DNA from: SXMI01 sp964391365
Lineage (GTDB): Bacteria; Actinomycetota; Acidimicrobiia; Acidimicrobiales; Microtrichaceae
Length of the DNA: 64,000 nucleotides
Reading direction: 5' to 3'
NCBI GenBank assembly: GCA_964391365.1
Contig: CAYMKW010000001.1
Span: forward strand, 27,119 to 91,118
Below, piece after piece: positions 16,600 through 24,429 of the stretch. A program made the position numbers and the translations under genes. Below the pieces are notes generated by a model. The model did not search any database. It was not told the origin of the DNA and was given only the letters and a program-made list of their open reading frames with translations. The first letter of the stretch is position 1; every line of letters begins with the position of its first letter.

Positions 16600-17021
16600 C
16601 GACCGACGCGGCTCCGTCGGCCCTCTTCGAGGTGGTCGCCGACCTGGCCACCTACCCGGACTGGTTGGACATCGTGGGGCGCGCCGAGTCGACGCCGTCC
16701 GTCGAGGGGGACGTCGGCCCGGCCTGGCTGGTCGACCTCCAGGGGCAACTGGGGCCCCTGCGCCGGTCCAAGCGGCTGCGGATGGTCCGCACGGAGTGCA
16801 CGGCGCCCCGTCGGGTGCGCTTCGAGCGGCGGGACGTGGACGGCCGGGACCACAGCGACTGGATCCTCACCGCAACGGTCGACGACGGGGACGAGGGCGG
16901 CAGTCGCCTCGAGGTGCACCTCCACTACGGCGGCTCGCTCTGGGTCCCGCTGCTGGACCGGCTGCTCGCCGACGAGATCCGCTCGTCCCGACGCCGCCTG
17001 GCCGAGCTGGTCGGATCGTGA
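16578..17021 (+). CDS. SRPBCC-family (START-like) protein
   Basis: 147 residues; GTG 16578 lies inside the end of thiP (22-base overlap). The sequence is that of a polyketide cyclase/START-like lipid-binding fold: VRADLTTDAAPSALFEVVADLATYPDWLDIV at the N-terminus and a long C-terminal helix (LLDRLLADEIRSSRRRLAELV). Such proteins bind small hydrophobic ligands in a helix-grip cavity. No catalytic residues are evident. It is translationally linked to thiP and glgX, but the connection to either pathway is unclear. Confidence 0.8.
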   Translation: MDVRADLTTDAAPSALFEVVADLATYPDWLDIVGRAESTPSVEGDVGPAWLVDLQGQLGPLRRSKRLRMVRTECTAPRRVRFERRDVDGRDHSDWILTATVDDGDEGGSRLEVHLHYGGSLWVPLLDRLLADEIRSSRRRLAELVGS

Positions 17022-19157
17022 TCGTCGCCGGCGCGCCGGTGCGCGTCTGGCGTGGACGGCCCGCACCGCTCGGTGCGACCTGGGACGGCGCCGGCACCAA
17101 TGTGGCGGTGTTCTCCGAGGCTGCGGCGGCCGATCCGAACGGTCAGGTGTGGCTGTGTCTCTTCGACGAGGACGGCGGCGAGATCCCCGTCCGTCTCCCC
17201 GAGCGGGTCGGGCCCGTGTGGCACGGCTACCTGCCCGACGTCGGGCCGGGAACCCGGTACGGGTTCCGCGTGGACGCAGCCCGACGCGGCCCCGGTGACC
17301 TCCAGGATCGGAGCCGGTTGCTGCTCGACCCGTACGCACGGGCCGTGTCCGGTTCCGTGCGGTGGTCCGACGCCCTCCGGCCCGGTGCCGACCTGGACTC
17401 CGCACCGGACGTCCCGCGTTCGGTCGTCGTCAACCCATGGTTCGACTGGGAGTCCGACCGGAGGCCCGCCACCCCGTGGCACAACACGGTCCTCTACGAG
17501 ACGCACGTGCGCGGGATGACGGCCCGCCACCCCGATGTCCCACCCGAGCTGCGGGGCACCTACCTCTGGTTGTGTTCCCCGCCCGTCGTCGAGCACCTGC
17601 AGCACCTGGGCGTGACCGCCGTCGAGCTCATGCCGGTCCACCAGTTCGTGTCCAACCGCCGTCTGGTCGAACTGGGCCTGCGCAACTACTGGGGCTACGA
17701 CTCCATCGGGTTCTTCGCTCCGCACAACGTCTACAGCGTCGGAGGCGACCGGGGTGCCCAGGTCCAGGAGTTCAAGGTCATGGTCCAGACCCTGCACCGC
17801 GCCGGGATCGAGGTGATCCTCGACGTCGTCTACAACCACACGGCCGAGNNNNNNNNNNGAGGGTGGCTCCGGAGGTCCGGTGCTCAGCTTCAAGGGTCTG
17901 GACAACTCGTCCTACTACCGCCTCGACCCGGACGACCCCTCGGTGTACGTCGACTACACGGGCACCGGCAACAGCCTGAACATGCGTCACCCGTTCGTGC
18001 TGCAGCTGATCATGGACAGCCTCAGGTACTGGGTCGAGGAGATGCACGTCGACGGGTTCCGGTTCGACCTGGCCGCCGCCCTGGCCCGCGAGCTCCACGA
18101 CGTCGACCGGCTGTCGGCCTTCTTCGACCTGATCCAACAGGACCCGGTGATCAGCCGGGTGAAGCTGATCGCCGAACCCTGGGACGTCGGCGAGGGGGGC
18201 TACCAGGTCGGCAACTTCCCGCCGGGGTGGTCGGAGTGGAACGGCCGCTACCGCGACACGGTGCGCGACCTGTGGTGCCGGGGAGGGCGCGTGCTCGGTG
18301 AGTTCGCCTCACGGCTCACCGGATCCTCCGACCTGTACGAGCACGACGGTCGCCGACCCCACGCCAGCGTCAACTTCGTCACGGCCCACGACGGGTTCAC
18401 GTTGGCGGACCTCGTCACCTTCACCGAGAAGCGCAACTGGGCCAACGGCGAGGAGAACCGCGACGGGACCGACGACAACCGGTCGACCAACTGCGGGGTC
18501 GAGGGCCCGACCGACGACCCGGCCGTGCTGGAGCGTCGACTCCGGCTGCGGCGCAACCTGCTGGCGACGGTGCTGTTGAGCCAGGGCGTGCCCATGCTGC
18601 TGGGGGGTGACGAGCTCGGACGGACCCAGCAGGGCAACAACAACGCCTACGCCCAGGACAACGACGTGTCCTGGTTCGACTGGGAGGAGGCCGACCGGAA
18701 CCTCGTCGACTTCACCCGTGCGGTGGTCGGACTCCGCACCTCCCAGGCGGTGTTCCAGCGGCGTCGGTTCCTGACCGGCGCGCCGGTCGACGGCTCCGGC
18801 CGCCCCGACGTGGCCTGGTTCCGCACGGACGGTGGCGTGATGGGGTCGGACGACTGGCACGACGGTTCGCAGGCGGTGGTCGTCTGGCTGAACGGGGTCC
18901 TCGGTGAGACCGACGAGCGCGGCGAGCCGCTGGTGGGCAACTCGGCGCTGCTCGTGGTCAACGCCGGCGACGTGGAGCTCGCGGTCCGCCTGCCGGACGA
19001 CGGATGGGGGAGCGGATGGACCGTTCGTCTGGACACGAGCGCCGGCGCGCCCACGGGCGATCCTGCGGGTGTGGCCCGCCACGACGCCGCCGCCGTCATC
19101 CCGGTCCAGGCCTGCAGCCTGCTCGTCCTCATCGCGGACGACGCCGTGACCCGCTGA
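17018..19157 (+). CDS. glgX: Glycogen debranching enzyme GlgX (interrupted by an assembly gap)
   Basis: GTG 17018 overlaps the previous stop by 4 bases. The N-terminal CBM48-like domain (LGATWDGAGTNVAVFSEAA) is followed by a GH13 barrel. DVVYNHTAE stands just before ten N at 17849-17858, and the frame resumes as EGGSGGPVLSFKGLDNSSYY. The frames before and after differ by one position with ten N, so the N count is a placeholder. Catalytic residues are visible: VDGFRFDLA (nucleophile Asp), LIAEPWDVG (acid Glu) and VTAHDGFTL (transition-state Asp). The enzyme cleaves alpha-1,6 branches of limit dextrins during glycogen breakdown. In intact relatives TAE is followed almost directly by the GG-rich stretch, so little or nothing is probably missing. 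Confidence 0.9.
17849..17858. other. Assembly gap (ten N) in glgX
   Basis: Ten N between GCCGAG and GAGGGTGGC. The GAG on both sides may be the same codon, which would mean the contigs overlap by three or more bases. Confidence 0.95.
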
Positions 19158-19234
19158 CGGGCGTGCCCCTCAGTCCTGCGCTGACGGGCGTGCCCCTCAG
19201 TCCTGCGCTGACGGGCGTGCCCCTCAGTCCTTCG
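19154..19234. repeat. Three tandem copies of a 27-base unit across two convergent stop codons
   Basis: Units at 19154-19180, 19181-19207 and 19208-19234; the first two are identical and the third differs by one base (CCTTCG for CCTGCG). Copy 1 contains the glgX stop on the plus strand and copy 3 contains the stop of the minus-strand ATPase gene; every copy carries both stop signals. Confidence 0.95.
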
Positions 19235-20018
19235 CGGGCCCGATCATCCAGCGGCCGCCCCGGTGCTGCAGTCGGACCCGGACGTCGAACAGCCGCTCGA
19301 GCAGGTCGGCGTCGAGCGTCGTGCCGACCGGTCCCGAGGCGACGATCCGACCGGACCGGACCGCCAGCAGTTGCTCGGCGGTCGGCGGGATCTCCTCGAC
19401 GTGGTGGGTGACGAGCACGAGCGCCGGAGCGTCTGGCCGGGCCGTCGTCGCAGCCATCCGCTCCACGAGCTCCTCCCGGCCGCCCAGATCCAGTCCGGCC
19501 GCCGGCTCGTCGAGGATCACGAGGGACGGGTCGCCGATCAGCGCCCTGGCGAGCAGCACCCGCTGGCGTTCGCCCGAGCTGAGCGTCGCGAACCGGCGGC
19601 CGACCGTGTGCCCGACGTGTTGTTCCTCCAGGCACGCCCGGGCGCGGTCGCGGTCGTCATCGGTGTAGGTGTGCCACCACGGTTCGAGCGCTCCGTGCCG
19701 GGCCGTGACCACGACGTCGAGCGGGTCGAGGTCACCGCGGACCTGGTCGGCCATGGCCGCGGACACGAGCGCCACCCTGGTCCGCAGGGATCGGACGTCG
19801 GTCCGTCCGAGCCGTTCGCCGAGCACGTCCACGGTGCCCCGGCTCGGATGTTCGTAGAGCGATGCGATGCGGGCGAGCGAGGTCTTGCCGGACCCGTTCG
19901 GCCCCAGCACCACCCAGCAGGACCCGGGTGCCACGATCCAGTCGATCCCGTCCAGGAGGACGCGTCCGTTCCGGGTCAGTCCGACGTCGTGGAGCTCGAG
20001 GACCGGGGTGGTCGTCAC
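19224..20018 (-). CDS. ABC transporter ATP-binding protein (stand-alone)
   Basis: 264 residues; GTG 20018 overlaps the stop of the upstream exporter gene by 4 bases. Walker A is VLGPNGSGKTSLARI (about residues 35-49), the signature is LSSGERQRVLLARAL and Walker B with catalytic Glu is LVILDEPAAGLD. The H-loop is LVTHHVEEIP. It resembles the YlmA-type and iron-complex-type cytoplasmic ATPases. No matching permease adjoins it, since the upstream exporter subunits carry their own ATPase domains. It might serve a permease elsewhere; a role as the missing ThiQ is possible but unsupported. Confidence 0.82.
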   Translation of the reverse strand: MTTTPVLELHDVGLTRNGRVLLDGIDWIVAPGSCWVVLGPNGSGKTSLARIASLYEHPSRGTVDVLGERLGRTDVRSLRTRVALVSAAMADQVRGDLDPLDVVVTARHGALEPWWHTYTDDDRDRARACLEEQHVGHTVGRRFATLSSGERQRVLLARALIGDPSLVILDEPAAGLDLGGREELVERMAATTARPDAPALVLVTHHVEEIPPTAEQLLAVRSGRIVASGPVGTTLDADLLERLFDVRVRLQHRGGRWMIGPAKD

Positions 20019-21988
20019 GTCCCGGCCGCCGTCCTGCTCGGGTCGTCGTGGAGGTGCGCCTCCCAGGTGGCCCACATCGAGGCGTAGGTACCGCCGGCGG
20101 CGACCAGCTCGTCGTGGGTCCCGAGCTCGACGACCCGGGCGGATCCAGCAGGGGTCGTCCGATCGACGACCGCAATCCGGTCGGCGCGGCGGGCGGTCGA
20201 CAGTCGATGGACCACGATGACGGCCGTGCGGCCCTCGAGCAGGGTGTCGAGCGCCGCCTCGACCCGCCGTTCGGAGCGGGGATCCAGGTTGGACGTGGCC
20301 TCGTCCAGGATCAGCACCCGGGGCCGCGACACGAAGGCCCGGGCCAGACTGAGCAGCTGGCGCTCGCCGGCCGACAGCGACACGCCGCGCTCGTGGACGG
20401 CGGTGTCGTAGCCGTCGGGCAGTCGGGCGATCAGGTCGTCCACGCCGAGGTCCGCACAGGCCCGGTCCAGCTCCTCGTCGGTCGCATCGGGACGCCCCAC
20501 CGTGAGGTTGTCCCGAACGGTGCCGTGGAAGAGGAACGGCTCCTGGGGGACGACGCCGAGCTGGTGCCGGAGCGACGACACCGTCACCTCCCGGAGGTCG
20601 ACACCGTCGACACGGACCGATCCGTGGGTCGGGTCGGCGGAGCGGGCGAGGAGCTTGGCGACGGTCGACTTGCCCGCTCCCGTCGGGCCGACGACGGCCA
20701 GGGTCTCACCAGCGGCGACGTCGAGGTCGAGGTGTTCCAGCACCGTCGGGGCCGTCCCGGACGGTTGCCCGTCGGGCCCCGGGCGGGTGCGGCGGTAGGC
20801 GAACCCCACGTCGCGCAGTTCGAGGCGCCCCTCGATGGGCGGCAGTGGGCGGGCGTCGGGAGCCTCGACGACGCTGGGCTCCTCGGCCAGCAGTTCGGCG
20901 AGCTTCCGCGACGACGACCGGCCCTGTTGGTACGTCGTGGCCAGCTGGACGAGCTGCTGGACGGGGGCGAACAGCAGGCCGAGGTACAACAGGGTGCTGA
21001 CGAGCCGACCCAGACTCAGGTCGCCCGAGCGCACCTGCATCCCGCCGATCGCNNNNNNNNNNTGACCGAGGATGCCGAGCACCTCACCGACCGATCCGAA
21101 GATCGCGCCGCTGCGGGCGGTCCGGAGGTTGGCCAGGTAGTAGTCCTCGGCGAGCGATTCGTGCACCGCCGTGTTGTGGCGGCCGCGGTGGAACGACGCC
21201 ACCGTCCGCACCCCGGCCAGGTTCTCCTGCAGGTCGGCCATGACCCCGGCGATCCGGTCGCGCACCAGGTCGTAGCCGCGACTGGAGCTGTGGCGGTACC
21301 AGATCGAGGTGGCGACGAGCGCCGGCACGACGGCGAACAGGACCACCAGTCCCATGCGGAGGTCGAGGAGCAGGAGCAGCGTCGCGATCACCACGACCGT
21401 GAGGCCCTGCACGGCCATCTGCACCAGACCCTCCTGGAACAGCGCCGTCAGGTTGTCGACGTCGCTCGTCAGTCGGGTCGTGATCACGCCCGCCGGCTCC
21501 CGCTCGAAGAAGTCGAGCGACAGGCGCTGGAGGTGACGGAACAGTCGGTTCCGCAGCTGCTCCATCAGTCGCTCACCGATCCGGACGGTCACGCTGGTCC
21601 GGGCCCAACCCAGGGCCACGTTCGCGATGATCACACCGAGGTAGGCGAGGGACGCGAGGACGACGACCCGCAGATCGCCGGCGGTGACTCCGCGGTCGAT
21701 CCCGACCTGCACGAGCAGCGGTCCGGCGAGGAGCGCCGCGGTCTCGAGGGCGACGAGGATCAGCGCCACGAGCAGCGACCAGCGGCTCGGCCACAGGAAC
21801 CGTCGGAAGGTGAACGGGTCGGGGGTCGGCGCCCGGTGCGAGAACGCGGGGACCTCGGGATCAGTCGCAGGCTCGCGGTCGAGGATGCGCTGCGCCCGCT
21901 CCGCCAGTTCGGGCGGGATCCCGGCGAACGGCATCCCGGCGGCGACCGGACCACCGAGCGGCGATCCCGGTGGCGGTCCCATGCTCAC
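20015..21988 (-). CDS. ABC exporter subunit, canonical ATPase (contains an assembly gap)
   Basis: About 657 residues as scaffolded. GTG 21988 overlaps the stop of the partner subunit by 4 bases. The N-terminal half is a six-helix ABC exporter membrane domain, the C-terminal half an ATPase with Walker A VVGPTGAGKSTVAKLL, signature LSAGERQLLSLARAF and Walker B LILDEATSNLD with the catalytic Glu. Ten N at 21053-21062 fall in the last membrane helix region, before AIGGMQVRSGDLSLG; about 10-15 residues are likely missing, although the frame happens to be kept. It should pair with the gene at 21985-23844 to form a heterodimeric multidrug- or lipid-type exporter. Confidence 0.88.
   Translation of the reverse strand: MSMGPPPGSPLGGPVAAGMPFAGIPPELAERAQRILDREPATDPEVPAFSHRAPTPDPFTFRRFLWPSRWSLLVALILVALETAALLAGPLLVQVGIDRGVTAGDLRVVVLASLAYLGVIIANVALGWARTSVTVRIGERLMEQLRNRLFRHLQRLSLDFFEREPAGVITTRLTSDVDNLTALFQEGLVQMAVQGLTVVVIATLLLLLDLRMGLVVLFAVVPALVATSIWYRHSSSRGYDLVRDRIAGVMADLQENLAGVRTVASFHRGRHNTAVHESLAEDYYLANLRTARSGAIFGSVGEVLGILGXXXXAIGGMQVRSGDLSLGRLVSTLLYLGLLFAPVQQLVQLATTYQQGRSSSRKLAELLAEEPSVVEAPDARPLPPIEGRLELRDVGFAYRRTRPGPDGQPSGTAPTVLEHLDLDVAAGETLAVVGPTGAGKSTVAKLLARSADPTHGSVRVDGVDLREVTVSSLRHQLGVVPQEPFLFHGTVRDNLTVGRPDATDEELDRACADLGVDDLIARLPDGYDTAVHERGVSLSAGERQLLSLARAFVSRPRVLILDEATSNLDPRSERRVEAALDTLLEGRTAVIVVHRLSTARRADRIAVVDRTTPAGSARVVELGTHDELVAAGGTYASMWATWEAHLHDDPSRTAAGT
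21053..21062. other. Assembly gap (ten N) in ABC exporter gene
   Basis: Ten N within the membrane domain; the flanks GLG and AIGG do not abut in family members, so real sequence is missing. Confidence 0.9.
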
Positions 21989-23844
21989 GGGGTGGGCCCT
22001 TCGTCAACGGTGCCCGGCGGAGCGGGAACCGTGTCGTCGACCACTCCCGACGCCAGGATCTCCCGGTAACGGGGCACACCGGCGAGCAGTTCGGCGTGTG
22101 TCCCGCTGGCGGCGATCACCCCGTCGTCGAGGAGCACCACCCGTGATGCCAGCGTGATCGTCGACAGCCGGTGGGCGATCAGCACCAGCGTCCGGCCCGC
22201 CCGGACGGTCGTGAGCGCCCGGTGGATGCGGGCCTCGACCTGCACGTCGATGGCGCTGGTCGCGTCGTCGAGCACGAGCACCTCGGGGTCGACCAGCAGC
22301 GCGCGGCCCAGTGCGAGCCGCTGACGCTGACCCCCCGAGAGCGTCGCCCCACGTTCGCCGACCGGGGTGTCCCACCCCTCGGCCGCGGCCTCGACGAACT
22401 CGGCCGCGTCGACGGCCTCGGCCGCCCGGAGGATCTCGGCCGGCACTGCGCCGTCCTCGGGCACCAGGTCCGGCCGCCCGTAGGCCAGGTTCTCCAGCAG
22501 CGACACCGCGAACAGGAACGGCTCGTCGGGGACGACGACCACGGATCGTCGCACCTGTTCGACGGTCTGGTCGCGCACGTCCACGCCGTCCAGCAGGACG
22601 ACCCCGGAGCGCGGGTCGTAGTAGCGGCAGAGGAGCCGCGCCAGGGTCGACTTGCCGCTGCCGGTCGCTCCCACGATCGCGATCGTCTCGCCGGCCTCGA
22701 CGACCAGGTCGACGCCGCGGAGCAGGTCCGGCCCGTCGCCGTAGCCGAAGCGGACGTCACGCAGTTCGATCCGGCCGTCCCGGACGGCCGGATCGGCCGG
22801 ATCCTCGGGGTCGGTGATCTCCGGCTGCTCGTCCAGGATCTCGAAGATCCGTTCGGCGCTGGCGCGGGCCCGCTGGCCGAGGATCAGGAAGAAGCCGAGG
22901 AACCGGAACGGGACCTGGAGCAGGACGATGTAGGCGTTGAACGCGACGATGGCGCCGATCTCGAGCCGCCCGTCGATGACCAGCCATCCGCCGACCAGGA
23001 GGACGAGGACGGACCCGACACGGGGCAGGTTCTCCAGGAGCGGGGCCAGACTCGCCCGGATGCGACCCTGCTCCACGTTCGCCCAGCGCAGCCGTCTCGC
23101 AGCGGTCGCCATGGCGCGCAGCTGACGGTCCTCGGCGGCGCACGACTGCACCACCCGGACCCCGGCCACGCTCTCCTCGACGACTCCGGTCACCTCGGCC
23201 TGGCGACCCTGGATGATCCAGCTGAGCGGGAACAGTCGGTTCCGCAGTGCGACACCGACGACGTAGACCCCCGGGAGTGCGACGACCGCCACCAGGGTGA
23301 GGAGCACGCTCGTGGCGAGCATCACGCCGATCGCGACGACGAACGAGATGATCGCCGTGAGGATCAGCGGTGCGACGGCCAGGTAGAGCTGAACCGACCG
23401 GACGTCGGACTGCGCCCGGCTGAGGAGCTGGCCGGTCTGGAGCCGGTCGAAGCTGGAGAACGACAGTCCCGCGTAGTGCCGGAAGAGGGTGGTGCGCAGG
23501 TCGACCTCGACTCGGTACGCCGTCCGGTAGAGCCCGTACCGGTACGCCACGCTGAGCACCCCGCGGGCGACGGCCAGGACCGCGAGTGCGACCAGGAACG
23601 GACCGAGCGGCTGGGCGGTGCTGGCGATCGCCCGGTCGATGGTGACGCCGACGATCGTCGGCACGGCCACGCTGATCGACAGGGACACGAGCCCGAGCAG
23701 GAACGACGCGATGACCACGCGCCGTTGTGGTGCGAGCACCGGCCACAGCCGGCGTATCCAGCCGAGCCGGAGGCCCTCGGCCGGACGGACCGGCGGGAGT
23801 GCCGGGGCGGCGGGTCCGGCCGCCGGACCGAGGAGGTCGGTCAC
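21985..23844 (-). CDS. ABC exporter subunit with non-canonical Walker B
   Basis: 619 residues; GTG 23844 overlaps the MarR stop by 4 bases. Six membrane helices (residues about 35-320) precede an ATPase domain with Walker A IVGATGSGKSTLARLL, signature LSGGQRQRLALGRAL and Walker B VLVLDDATSAID. The residue after the Walker B Asp is Asp, not the catalytic Glu, while the partner subunit has Glu. This asymmetry is typical of heterodimeric exporters with one weak nucleotide site. The start MarR-ABC-ABC order suggests efflux of a toxic or hydrophobic compound under control of the regulator. Confidence 0.9.
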   Translation of the reverse strand: MTDLLGPAAGPAAPALPPVRPAEGLRLGWIRRLWPVLAPQRRVVIASFLLGLVSLSISVAVPTIVGVTIDRAIASTAQPLGPFLVALAVLAVARGVLSVAYRYGLYRTAYRVEVDLRTTLFRHYAGLSFSSFDRLQTGQLLSRAQSDVRSVQLYLAVAPLILTAIISFVVAIGVMLATSVLLTLVAVVALPGVYVVGVALRNRLFPLSWIIQGRQAEVTGVVEESVAGVRVVQSCAAEDRQLRAMATAARRLRWANVEQGRIRASLAPLLENLPRVGSVLVLLVGGWLVIDGRLEIGAIVAFNAYIVLLQVPFRFLGFFLILGQRARASAERIFEILDEQPEITDPEDPADPAVRDGRIELRDVRFGYGDGPDLLRGVDLVVEAGETIAIVGATGSGKSTLARLLCRYYDPRSGVVLLDGVDVRDQTVEQVRRSVVVVPDEPFLFAVSLLENLAYGRPDLVPEDGAVPAEILRAAEAVDAAEFVEAAAEGWDTPVGERGATLSGGQRQRLALGRALLVDPEVLVLDDATSAIDVQVEARIHRALTTVRAGRTLVLIAHRLSTITLASRVVLLDDGVIAASGTHAELLAGVPRYREILASGVVDDTVPAPPGTVDEGPTP

Positions 23845-24302
23845 CGGGGATCGCCGGGCCGGCCGAAACGATCGGCCAGCGCCAGCTCCATGGCCCGGTT
23901 CAGGGCCTCGAGGCCGGACACGGCCTGTTCGGCCTCGCCGGGGGCGAGCCGATCGAGCAGCCGGCCGAGCCGTTCGCCGACGAGCACGTCGCCGCGCTGC
24001 AGGGCCCGTCGGCCGGCGGGGGTGAGCGAGCAGACCACACGGCGCCGGTCGTCCGGGTCGGCACTGCGGGCGACCAGTCCGCGGGACTCGAGGGCGTCGA
24101 CGAGCGAGGTCACGGTCGGGGGTGTGACGTCGAGCAGCTGCGCCACCTGGGTCGCAGGCCGCACCCCCGCGTCCAGGAACACGAGGACCCGGTACTGGGC
24201 GAGGGTCATGTCGCCCTCGGCGAGCGCCGTGCCGGCCACCTTGGCGAGTCGGGCGGCCGCCCGGACGGCGTCGGCGTTGCGGCGGTCTCGTTCGCTCGGC
24301 AC
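23841..24302 (-). CDS. MarR-family transcriptional regulator
   Basis: 153 residues. GTG 24302 lies 6 bases after a minus-strand TACGCT, a leaderless start. The winged helix is evident: MTLAQYRVLVFLDAG, TQVAQLLDVTPPTVTSLVDALESRGLVARSADPDDRRRVVCSLTPAGRRAL, with the DPDDRR wing of the family, then a C-terminal dimerisation helix. It is the first gene of the ABC exporter operon and diverges from the CNNM genes, so it probably represses its own operon and responds to a ligand of the exporter. Confidence 0.92.
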   Translation of the reverse strand: MPSERDRRNADAVRAAARLAKVAGTALAEGDMTLAQYRVLVFLDAGVRPATQVAQLLDVTPPTVTSLVDALESRGLVARSADPDDRRRVVCSLTPAGRRALQRGDVLVGERLGRLLDRLAPGEAEQAVSGLEALNRAMELALADRFGRPGDPR

Positions 24303-24308
24303 CGGAGG

Positions 24309-24314
24309 AGCGTA
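24309..24314 (-). promoter_or_regulatory. -10-like element for the MarR-ABC operon
   Basis: TACGCT on the minus strand, 6 bases before the GTG at 24302. It and the plus-strand TACACT at 24367 define a compact divergent promoter region where MarR is likely to bind. Confidence 0.5.
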
Positions 24315-24366
24315 GCGTGGTGCTTCGGGCGTCGAAGGATCGCGGCGGCTGCGGACGGCCCGGTCC

Positions 24367-24372
24367 TACACT
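24367..24372 (+). promoter_or_regulatory. -10-like element for the CNNM operon
   Basis: TACACT, 6 bases before a GTG at 24379 that opens a 16-codon frame. Confidence 0.45.
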
Positions 24373-24378
24373 CATCGG

Positions 24379-24429
24379 GTGCCGCACGCCGTGCCCGGGA
24401 CCGACGGTCCCGTCCCCGCTCACTGGTGA
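24379..24429 (+). CDS. Predicted leaderless upstream ORF (16 codons)
   Basis: GTG 24379, 6 bases after TACACT, encodes 16 residues beginning VPHAVPGTDG and ending AHW. The stop TGA at 24427-24429 overlaps the GTG start of the membrane protein at 24426 by exactly the GTGA arrangement used between operon genes here. This suggests translational coupling of the main gene to the small frame. The peptide is proline-rich and not recognisable. Confidence 0.4.
   Translation: MPHAVPGTDGPVPAHW

Noticed and set aside
19154..19234. CRISPR array
   Set aside because: The three 27-base units are directly adjoining with no spacers, and no cas genes are near.
19224..20018. ThiQ, the missing thiamine transporter ATPase
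   Set aside because: It is on the other strand in the MarR-ABC operon and looks like a YlmA/iron-type ATPase. Nothing ties it to ThiP.
19862..22069. 735-codon open frame on the plus strand
   Set aside because: It is opposite two ABC transporter genes with complete motifs, and it is rich in Arg, Asp and His without structure.
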